Part shown: piece by piece, positions 1-5,185 of the stretch | Layout of the letters: every line of letters begins with the position of its first letter | How positions within the stretch are numbered: the stretch's first letter is position 1 | Source of the DNA: Dehalococcoidia bacterium | GTDB taxonomy: Bacteria; Chloroflexota; Dehalococcoidia; Dehalococcoidales; G020351185 | Reading direction: 5' to 3' | Assembly: GCA_030640385.1 (NCBI GenBank) | Contig: DAOWJL010000006.1 | Location: 1-5,745, forward strand | Length of the DNA stretch: 5,745 nucleotides | Made by a program: the position numbers and the translations under genes | The notes under the pieces: generated by a model | Seen by the model: only the letters and a program-made list of their open reading frames with translations | Databases searched by the model: none | Told to the model about the DNA's origin: nothing

Positions 1-128
1 CCGCCGGTGAAAACAAAGCCGAAGATTAACATAAACAGCACCGGGAAGGCAAAGGTGAAAAACAGAGCCGTCCTGTCCCGGACAAACTGCTTGAAATTAG
101 CCATCAGTAGTCTGTTGAAGGCTCTCAT
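1..128 (-). CDS. ABC-2 type transporter permease, N-terminal fragment (cut by left edge)
   Basis: This is the start of a membrane permease that would form the channel half of an ABC exporter with the ATPase encoded just upstream. Only the first 42 residues are in the window. They begin MRAFNRLLMANFKQFVRDRT, a basic cytoplasmic stretch, and then turn into a strongly hydrophobic segment (about residues 21-40, rich in F, L, V and A with a Pro at 29). This arrangement is typical of the first transmembrane helix of ABC-2 (DrrB/NatB-like) permeases. The ATG at 128-126 overlaps the TGA stop of the ATPase gene (127-125) as ATGA, so translation is probably coupled. An AAGGAAG Shine-Dalgarno lies about 8 bases upstream. 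The assignment to the ABC-2 class rests on the short N-terminus plus the neighbour, so the substrate cannot be inferred. Confidence 0.82.
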   Translation of the reverse strand, partial: MRAFNRLLMANFKQFVRDRTALFFTFAFPVLFMLIFGFVFTG

Positions 129-1042
129 TCCCTTATCTTCCTTCCGGTAAGCTTTAGGAACACATCCTCCAGAGTAGCCTCCCGTACATAAAGGTCTTTA
201 AGCTGGTCGGTAATATCCGCCTTCTCGGCGTACTTCAGTATAGCCGACATAGTCACCGGTATATTTTCGGAATACATAATGACCTCGTTATTGCTGACCA
301 TTACCTCTTTGGCTCCGGGGAAAGATTGTAAAACAACCTTCGGCGGAGCCGGTTCCAGTTCAAACTGGATAGCGCTTTCTTTAAAATAGGTATTAATCAA
401 TTCTCTGGGAGAATCCATGGCGATAATCTGACCGTGGTCAATTATTGCCACCCGGTCGCAGAGACGCTCCGCCTCTTCCATATAGTGGGTGGTAAGAAAA
501 ATTGTTTTGCCTTTGCTGCGCATGTCCTCTATAAACGACCACAAACCCCTTCGTGCCTGAGGGTCTAATCCGGTTGTCGGCTCATCCAGAAAAGCTATAT
601 CCGGGTCATTAATCAATGCCATAGCTACCGATAGGCGCTGCTGTTGACCGCCGGACAGGTTTTTAACAAGCACCTTGCGGCTGTCTTTCAGTGCCAGCAG
701 CTCCAGCATATCGTCTACCGGTACGGAGCGCTTATAGAAGCCGGCAAATAGCTCAAGTATCTCCTGGACGGTTACCAGTGGCAACAGGGATGGTGCCTGG
801 AGCTGGATACCGATTCTCTGTTTTATTTTGGACGGTACTCTGGCTACATCCAGATCCAGAACAGAGATATGGCCGGAGTCTGCCGTACGCAGCCCTTCTA
901 TTATTTCGACAGTGGTCGTCTTGCCGGCGCCATTGGGGCCCAGCATGCCAAAGGCTTCGCCCTGCATAACCCGGAAGCTTATGTCGTTTACTGCTTTAAT
1001 GTCGCCATAGCTTTTAACCAGGTGTTCTACATTAATAACCAT
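125..1042 (-). CDS. ABC transporter ATP-binding protein (ABC-2/DrrA-type exporter ATPase)
   Basis: This cytoplasmic ATPase powers an ABC-2 exporter. Counting from the ATG at 1042 (305 aa), the full nucleotide-binding set is present: Walker A GPNGAGKT at 35-42, Q-loop Gln about 82, signature LSGGQQQR at 129-136, Walker B IAFLDEP at 149-155, D-loop GLDP at 158-161 and the switch His of TTH at 186. All catalytic residues are intact. Residues about 220-305 form the C-terminal extension common in DrrA/CcmA-like exporters, ending in the usual EATLEDVFLKLTGR. The frame extends upstream to a GTG at 1075 and ATG at 1072, but these overlap the zinc-ribbon gene by up to 17 bp and have AGGTG almost touching the start. 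The 1042 ATG gives the typical family N-terminus (MVINVEHLVKSYG), though its own Shine-Dalgarno is weak. The stop overlaps the permease start as ATGA. Substrate is unknown; drug, antibiotic, lipid or sodium export are all possible. Confidence 0.93.
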   Translation of the reverse strand: MVINVEHLVKSYGDIKAVNDISFRVMQGEAFGMLGPNGAGKTTTVEIIEGLRTADSGHISVLDLDVARVPSKIKQRIGIQLQAPSLLPLVTVQEILELFAGFYKRSVPVDDMLELLALKDSRKVLVKNLSGGQQQRLSVAMALINDPDIAFLDEPTTGLDPQARRGLWSFIEDMRSKGKTIFLTTHYMEEAERLCDRVAIIDHGQIIAMDSPRELINTYFKESAIQFELEPAPPKVVLQSFPGAKEVMVSNNEVIMYSENIPVTMSAILKYAEKADITDQLKDLYVREATLEDVFLKLTGRKIRE

Positions 1043-1058
1043 GGAGGGGATTTCTTTT

Positions 1059-1514
1059 TTAGTCGTCGTCATCACCTGGCTGACTGTCTTCCCTGGTTTT
1101 TTCTTCAGCCGACATCTTTTTCAGCTCTTCTATTGATGGTACTTCTTCGGGAGGCAGGTTTGAAAACTCCGCCCACTGCTGGTAGAGTTTTCTAATTTTT
1201 CTTTCGCGGCCGAAGGTATTTCTTATTGCCTTGGCAACTGTCTTTGCCTTTTCTTCAACTATCTTAGCCTTTTCCTCAATGAAATCCCTGGCTAACTGTT
1301 CACCGCCAGGCTTTCCCTCGGCAAGAGATAACATTTTACCGCAATTAGGGCAAAAATTGCTCTGGGTGATTAGTTTCTGTCCGCAGTAGGGGCAGAATTG
1401 CAGCCTCGCTGCTTTGTTTATCGTTTCTATATTCCCGCCACAGTAGGGACAGAAGGTCAAATCTGTTGAGAAGACGGATTCATCTATATCTTTGTTGCAG
1501 CTTGGACACTTCAT
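1059..1514 (-). CDS. Small double zinc-ribbon protein with charged helical tail, first gene of the ABC exporter operon
   Basis: A 151-residue soluble protein whose exact function I do not recognise. Four CxxC knuckles (C3/C6, C22/C25, C41/C44, C55/C58) fit two treble-clef or zinc-ribbon modules, each able to hold one zinc ion. Residues about 72-115 are highly charged and probably helical, with a tandem 7-residue repeat (EEKAKIV then EEKAKTV, 80-93) suggesting a short coiled coil. The C-terminus is acidic and ends in four Asp. There is no signal peptide or membrane segment, so it should be cytoplasmic. The ATG at 1514 has a GAGG Shine-Dalgarno 8 bases upstream. The gene sits 16 bp before the preferred ATPase start on the same strand, so the two are very likely co-transcribed. 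A role as regulator, adaptor or assembly factor for the exporter is inference only. Zinc-ribbon proteins of this kind are usually annotated just as zinc-ribbon domain-containing protein. Confidence 0.85.
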   Translation of the reverse strand: MKCPSCNKDIDESVFSTDLTFCPYCGGNIETINKAARLQFCPYCGQKLITQSNFCPNCGKMLSLAEGKPGGEQLARDFIEEKAKIVEEKAKTVAKAIRNTFGRERKIRKLYQQWAEFSNLPPEEVPSIEELKKMSAEEKTREDSQPGDDDD

Positions 1515-1543
1515 CTGTTGTGCCTCTTTATTAATAGATAAGC

Positions 1544-1561
1544 TATGCCGATCAGGGCATA
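1544..1561. promoter_or_regulatory. Inverted repeat TATGCC-N6-GGCATA, candidate operator or leader hairpin
   Basis: A perfect 6+6 bp inverted repeat with a 6-base centre (GATCAG) lies directly next to the leftward -10 box at 1562-1567. It would cover about -6 to +12 of the predicted transcript, the classic place for a repressor operator. The 18 bp size and two-fold symmetry suit a dimeric helix-turn-helix protein. As RNA it could also form a small 6 bp stem at the extreme 5' end of the zinc-ribbon/ABC message. No regulator gene is in the window, so neither role is demonstrated. Confidence 0.4.
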
Positions 1562-1570
1562 ATTATAGCA
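1562..1570 (-). promoter_or_regulatory. Extended -10 promoter (TGCTATAAT) for the zinc-ribbon/ABC operon
   Basis: On the minus strand the sequence reads TGCTATAAT, a perfect TATAAT -10 box with the TGn extension. No good -35 is found at 16-18 bp (the 17 bp position reads TTTTAT), which is the usual pattern for extended -10 promoters. Transcription would begin near 1555, giving a leader of about 40 nt before the zinc-ribbon ATG at 1514. It is the only clear promoter for that operon in the divergent gap. Confidence 0.6.
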
Positions 1571-1608
1571 CGCTGTTGTTGTGAATAAAACCCACTCCTG
1601 CTGCTTAA

Positions 1609-1637
1609 TGGACAGGATAAAGAGCAGGGATTATAAT
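1609..1637 (+). promoter_or_regulatory. Sigma-70-type promoter (TGGACA-N17-TATAAT) for the hpt-ade operon
   Basis: A -35 box TGGACA at 1609-1614 (5 of 6 matches to TTGACA) is separated by exactly 17 bp from a perfect -10 box TATAAT at 1632-1637. The expected start point is about 1644, only 4 bases before the ATG at 1648. The hpt message would therefore be leaderless or nearly so. The match and spacing are close to consensus, so this should be a strong promoter if the housekeeping sigma factor of this organism reads the usual boxes. Confidence 0.65.
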
Positions 1638-1647
1638 CTTGGTGGCT

Positions 1648-2178
1648 ATGGATTTTCAAATAGAACCCAGGGTTCTTATCGGCCGCCAGGAGATAGAGGT
1701 TACCGTTTGTCGGCTGGCGGCACAGATAAATGAAGACTATCGTGGCAAGAAGCCCATCCTGGTTGCCGTCTTAAAGGGCGCCTTTGTTTTTCTGGCTGAC
1801 CTGATTCGGCATCTTGATTTACAGGTGGAAGTGGAGTTCGTCTGTTTATCCAGCTACGGGCAGAGCCGGGAGAGTTCGGGAAAGGTCAGAGTGGTTCAGG
1901 GTCTTTGTACTGATATTCGAGGTCGGGATGTGCTTATTATTGAAGATATAATTGATACCGGCCTGACAACGGATTTTCTGCTGGATTACCTCAGCCAGCA
2001 GGAGCCGTCTTCTGTAAAGGTATGTGCCCTGACCAGCAAGCCGTCGCGGCGGAAGCTTCCGGTTAACATTGACTACTTGGGCTTTACTGTGCCGGATAAG
2101 TTTCTTATTGGCTATGGTCTGGACTGGGACGAGAAGTTCCGTCACCTGCCCGATATATGTTTTATTGAAGAGGAGTAA
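1648..2178 (+). CDS. hpt: Hypoxanthine (guanine) phosphoribosyltransferase
   Basis: A cytoplasmic purine-salvage enzyme that joins hypoxanthine, and probably guanine, to PRPP to give IMP or GMP plus pyrophosphate. Counting from the ATG at 1648 (176 aa, normal length for bacterial Hpt), the landmarks are: LKGAFVFLADL near 42-52 (pyrophosphate-binding loop), SSYG at 68-71 (flexible active-site loop), PRPP motif VLIIEDIIDTGLT at 95-107 with E99/D100 and the likely catalytic base D103, K131 of the purine-binding segment, and VPDKFLIGYGLDWDEKFRHLP at about 148-168, which carries D159 and R165 equivalents of the pyrophosphate/metal-binding Asp and Arg. The frame also allows TTG at 1639 and GTG at 1642; an AGGGA at 1626-1630 suits TTG by spacing. 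However, the promoter -10 box ends at 1637, so a message started there would lack those codons. The stop is 2 bp before adenine deaminase, whose product is this enzyme's substrate. Confidence 0.93.
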   Translation: MDFQIEPRVLIGRQEIEVTVCRLAAQINEDYRGKKPILVAVLKGAFVFLADLIRHLDLQVEVEFVCLSSYGQSRESSGKVRVVQGLCTDIRGRDVLIIEDIIDTGLTTDFLLDYLSQQEPSSVKVCALTSKPSRRKLPVNIDYLGFTVPDKFLIGYGLDWDEKFRHLPDICFIEEE

Positions 2179-2180
2179 CA

Positions 2181-3887
2181 ATGACTTCCGGTCTTGCAAA
2201 TTTAATCTCGGTGGCTAAGGGTGAATGCCCGGCTGACTTGGTTCTATCTAACGCCAGGGTGGTCAATGTCTTTAATGGCGAGGTGGAGGTGGGCAATGTG
2301 GCGATTTATGGTGGAATGATTGCCGGTATCGGGGATTATCGTGAGGCAGGACAGATTATAGACCTGGAGGGCAGATATCTGGCACCGGGCCTCATCAACG
2401 GACATACCCATATCGAAAGCTCGATGCTGGATATAGACCAGTATGCCCGGGTGGTGGTTGCCAGGGGTACGCTGGCAGTTATCACCGACCTGCATGAACT
2501 GACAAACGTCTGTGGCATTGGTGCTATCAGGTATATTCTAAACTCCGCCCGTCGCCTGCCCCTGGAGCTCTTTCTGACGGCTCCTTCCTGTGTACCGGCG
2601 ACCCGCTTCGAGACCTCGGGCGCCTGCCTTGAAGCCGATGAGCTTAAACGGATTCTCGGCTGGAAGGGTGTTATCGGGTTGGGGGAGATGATGAACTTCC
2701 CCGGGGTAATCGGCGGTGATAGCAGTATCCTCAAGAAAATAAATATGGCTAAAGGTAAAATAATTGATGGGCATGCTCCTTCGGTAAGAGATAAAGACCT
2801 GGCTGCTTATATCGCAGCCGGTATTTATTCCGACCACGAATCAGTATCCCTTGAAGAAGCCGGGGAAAAGCTGAAACGGGGTATGCACATTATGATCAGG
2901 GAAGGCTCCTCGGAAAAAAACCTGGAAGCCCTGCTGCCCCTGGTTACCGACAAGACCTATAAGCGGTGCCTGTTTGTTGTTGACGACCGCAGCTGCGCCG
3001 ACCTGTTGCGTGACGGTGATATGGATGCCGTGGTGCGTAAGGCGATTAAGCTTGGGCTTGAACCGGTGCAGGCTATCCAGCTGGCGACTCTAAACGCTGC
3101 CGAATATTTCGGGCTGGGCAGGTTGGGGGCTATAGCCCCCGGTTATATAGCCAACCTGATTGTCGTTGATGATTTATCTGAATTTAATATAGGTATGGCT
3201 TTCTATCATGGGAAGCTGGTAGCTGAGGAGGGTAAAGCCCTTTTTGAAGCAGGCAGGTATATGGGTAAGAAACCAGTAAATATGGTAAATATAAAACCTT
3301 TTGACATCGGGGCGCTGAAGCTGGCGGCTGGAAAGGAGGCTGAACCGGTTATAGAGGTTGTCCCCGGGCAGATAATCACTAAAAAGCGAGTTGTGAAGAA
3401 AAAGATAAGGGATGGAGTGGTCGTGCCTGATACTGAAAACGATATACTAAAACTGGTGGTTGTAGAGAGGCACCGTGCCAGCGGTAATATCGGTATCGGG
3501 ACGGTTAAGGGCTTTGGATTGAAACGAGGCGCCCTGGTATCTTCCGTTGCCCATGATTCGCATAATATAATTGCCGTCGGCACGGATGACGGGGATATAT
3601 ACACAGGTATTCAAGAGGTTGAAAGGTTGCAGGGCGGACTGGTTGTTGTTGGCGGAGGAAAAGTACTGGCGAGTCTGGCATTGCCTATCGGTGGGTTGTT
3701 GTCAGACCAGCCGCTGGAAGATGTCGTGGCTCAACTGGAGAAGCTGGAATCTCTGGCTGCCGAACTGGGCAGCAGGCTGCCATCGCCGTTTGCCACCCTC
3801 TCCTTTCTGGCATTGCCGGTAATTCCCGAATTAAGGCTGACGGATTTAGGGCTGGTTGATGTTAATCAGTTTAAGCTTATTGAATAA
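2181..3887 (+). CDS. ade: Adenine deaminase (adenine aminohydrolase, EC 3.5.4.2)
   Basis: This enzyme deaminates adenine to hypoxanthine and ammonia in the cytoplasm. At 568 aa it is full length for the bacterial Ade family of the amidohydrolase superfamily. Visible in order: an N-terminal beta-sandwich part (about 18-65); the metal-binding HTH at H75/H77 within GLINGHTHIESSM; GEMMNFPGV with ligand E169; DGHAP with H198; SDHES with H219; VDDR with D268/D269 (many relatives have TDDR); LATLNAAEYFGL about 301-312; and the family-specific C-terminal domain (about 395-568) with VAHDSHNIIAVGTDDGD and the closing LPVIPELRLTDLGLVDV. No key residue looks lost. The ATG follows the hpt TAA by 2 bp, and its AGGAG Shine-Dalgarno (2171-2175) lies inside the last hpt codons, implying coupled translation. 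Together hpt and ade turn adenine into IMP. Confidence 0.96.
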   Translation: MTSGLANLISVAKGECPADLVLSNARVVNVFNGEVEVGNVAIYGGMIAGIGDYREAGQIIDLEGRYLAPGLINGHTHIESSMLDIDQYARVVVARGTLAVITDLHELTNVCGIGAIRYILNSARRLPLELFLTAPSCVPATRFETSGACLEADELKRILGWKGVIGLGEMMNFPGVIGGDSSILKKINMAKGKIIDGHAPSVRDKDLAAYIAAGIYSDHESVSLEEAGEKLKRGMHIMIREGSSEKNLEALLPLVTDKTYKRCLFVVDDRSCADLLRDGDMDAVVRKAIKLGLEPVQAIQLATLNAAEYFGLGRLGAIAPGYIANLIVVDDLSEFNIGMAFYHGKLVAEEGKALFEAGRYMGKKPVNMVNIKPFDIGALKLAAGKEAEPVIEVVPGQIITKKRVVKKKIRDGVVVPDTENDILKLVVVERHRASGNIGIGTVKGFGLKRGALVSSVAHDSHNIIAVGTDDGDIYTGIQEVERLQGGLVVVGGGKVLASLALPIGGLLSDQPLEDVVAQLEKLESLAAELGSRLPSPFATLSFLALPVIPELRLTDLGLVDVNQFKLIE

Positions 3888-3910
3888 GTAAAGAGTTTAT
3901 AAATAACATT

Positions 3911-3919
3911 AGGAGGTGA
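3911..3919 (+). promoter_or_regulatory. Very strong Shine-Dalgarno of the GyrI-like gene (AGGAGGTGA)
   Basis: AGGAGGTGA is a full 9-base complement of the usual 16S rRNA 3' end and stands 9 bases before the ATG at 3929, fixing that start. It is the strongest ribosome site in the window. It lies in the 41 bp gap after ade, where I see no terminator hairpin and no convincing promoter, so the gene is probably read from the hpt promoter but translated independently of ade. Confidence 0.75.
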
Positions 3920-3928
3920 GCTGTAGCT

Positions 3929-4447
3929 ATGTCGCCACGGAAATCAAAGAAGCTGGAGCCCGAAATTGTAGAAATGCCGCCGCAAAAAATGGCGGTTGTC
4001 AGCGGTAAAGGTACACCGGATAAGGTTTTTCCTGAGCTTATGCCCGCCCTTTACGGCTCTGTTTTTACCCTCAAGTTTGACCTCAAGAAGAAGGGATTAC
4101 CCACCTTCAAGGTCAGCGGACTGCGTGCCCGTTACCCCGATGCTGATGTAAAAACAAAAGAGGAATGGAACCACATTATCGGCTTGCCCATCCCCGATGA
4201 TACTGCTGTTTTACCTCAGAAGGTAGCCGGCATCGAGGTCAGGATTGAAACCTGGCAGTACGGCACGGTAGCCCAGATTCTCCACCTGGGGTCATACAGC
4301 GAAGAGGGACCCAACATAGAGCGCCTGCATAAATTCATTGAAGAAGGCGGCTATGAGATAGACGGGCCTCACGAGGAAGAATACCTCACCAGGCCCGACG
4401 CCAAGGTGGTTAAAACAATAATTAGATATGTGGCGAGGAAGAAGTAA
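3929..4447 (+). CDS. GyrI-like small-molecule-binding domain protein
   Basis: A 172-residue soluble protein resembling the GyrI-like/effector-binding fold (SHV2-type domain shared with SbmC/GyrI and the ligand domain of BmrR/Rob regulators). Support comes from the MAVVSGKG strand near 21-28 and, more clearly, the C-terminal repeat unit: VAQILHLGSYSEEGPNIERL at 114-133, then KFIEEGGYEIDGPHEEEYL to 153, and a final strand KTIIRYVARKK. The middle (about 57-100) holds FKVSGLRARYP and EEWNHIIGLPIPDDT. The first 20 residues are a basic, Lys/Arg-rich extension. There is no helix-turn-helix, so it is not a one-piece transcription factor of the MerR or AraC type. Stand-alone members have been reported as ligand binders and, in some cases, as hydrolases of cyclopropanoid compounds. 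Position after hpt-ade suggests, but does not show, a link to purines. Confidence 0.78.
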   Translation: MSPRKSKKLEPEIVEMPPQKMAVVSGKGTPDKVFPELMPALYGSVFTLKFDLKKKGLPTFKVSGLRARYPDADVKTKEEWNHIIGLPIPDDTAVLPQKVAGIEVRIETWQYGTVAQILHLGSYSEEGPNIERLHKFIEEGGYEIDGPHEEEYLTRPDAKVVKTIIRYVARKK

Positions 4448-4453
4448 GCGAAA

Positions 4454-5152
4454 TCACATCCCCGTCGGTGGTTTGATGCTGGACTGGTAGCGTCTCATAT
4501 GCCAGTCCTTGTAGCACTTGAGCCCTTCTTCATCGTTCAGGACATTCCAGTAGCGGTAAAAATCGGAAATGTAGAACTTGGGTGCGAATGATGTTACCAC
4601 GGTTATTACCCTGTCGGTGGTCTTTTCCACATTCTTAACGGCGGCGGCCGAGGCTGCCGGCACGGCGGCGATGATATACTTCGGCTGGCGGCGGCGCACA
4701 GATTCAATGGCAGCCATCATGGTATAGCCCGAAGCTAACCCATCATCTACGACTATCGCTATCTTATCTTTTACTATTGAAAGCGGTTTGCTGCCTCTGT
4801 AGAGCAGGCTGCGCTGTTGAATATCGTTCCTCACTTTGTTTACCTGGTAGTTTACCTGCTTCTCGGTAAGCTCTATTCTCTTTAATACAGCCTGATTGAG
4901 GATAGTCGTGCCATCGTCGGCAATAGCGCCGAAGCCGCCTTCAGGCCTCAGTGGAATCGGTATTTTACGGGAAATGACGAGGTCAAGGTCGGCATTGAGG
5001 GCAAGGGCTACCCGCATTCCTACCGGTATGCCGCCGTTGGGGATAGCCAGCACGATAACTGGTTCCTTTTTATATGCACCAAGCTTTTCAGCCAGCTGCC
5101 GCCCGGCATCATATCGGTTCTCGAATATAGGCTGTTGTCTGTGGTAGTCCAC
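4454..5152 (-). CDS. Orphan phosphoribosyltransferase-family protein (COG1926-like)
   Basis: A 232-residue cytoplasmic type I PRTase-fold protein whose substrate is unknown. The N-terminal part FENRYDAGRQLAEKL (10-24) and VLAIPNGGIPVG (34-45) match the predicted phosphoribosyltransferase family COG1926, as do DLVISRKIPIP (57-67) and GFGAIADDGTTILN (73-86). The PRPP-binding loop is VVDDGLASGYT at 134-144, with acidic pair D136/D137; many relatives have the form DDGxATGxT. The end (about 187-208, APKFYISDFYRYWNVLNDEE) is the family's C-terminal segment. The start is GTG at 5152, backed by GAGGAGG about 5-6 bases upstream. It lies 33 bp after the SbcD-like gene on the same strand and is probably co-transcribed with it. 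Its 3' end faces the GyrI-like gene across 6 bp. It might act as a PRTase in salvage or as a non-catalytic or regulatory PRTase-fold protein; the sequence alone does not decide. Confidence 0.87.
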   Translation of the reverse strand: MDYHRQQPIFENRYDAGRQLAEKLGAYKKEPVIVLAIPNGGIPVGMRVALALNADLDLVISRKIPIPLRPEGGFGAIADDGTTILNQAVLKRIELTEKQVNYQVNKVRNDIQQRSLLYRGSKPLSIVKDKIAIVVDDGLASGYTMMAAIESVRRRQPKYIIAAVPAASAAAVKNVEKTTDRVITVVTSFAPKFYISDFYRYWNVLNDEEGLKCYKDWHMRRYQSSIKPPTGM

Positions 5153-5185
5153 ACTTTCCTCCTCGTCTATTATCTTTAATTAGAT

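Noticed and set aside
691..1195. Plus-strand open frames opposite the ABC ATPase and zinc-ribbon genes.
   Set aside because: They are shadows of well-supported minus-strand genes, with low-complexity translations that show no recognisable motif and no Shine-Dalgarno.
1515..1647. Purine riboswitch ahead of hpt.
   Set aside because: The predicted transcript starts only a few bases before the ATG, and the gap has no three-way-junction pattern or terminator stem.
2244..3822. Several open frames of 80-130 residues overlapping adenine deaminase on either strand.
   Set aside because: The adenine deaminase frame is full length with all family motifs; the others have Ser/Pro/Arg-rich translations typical of antisense frames.
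3888..3928. Terminator or separate promoter between ade and the GyrI-like gene.
   Set aside because: The 41 bp are AT-rich but contain no stem-loop and no paired -35/-10 boxes; only the strong Shine-Dalgarno is evident.
4481..4508. Inverted repeat GGACTGG-N14-CCAGTCC just past the convergent gene ends, as a possible bidirectional terminator.
   Set aside because: The stem is only 7 bp with a 14-base loop, lies inside the phosphoribosyltransferase coding region, and no T-run follows it on either strand.
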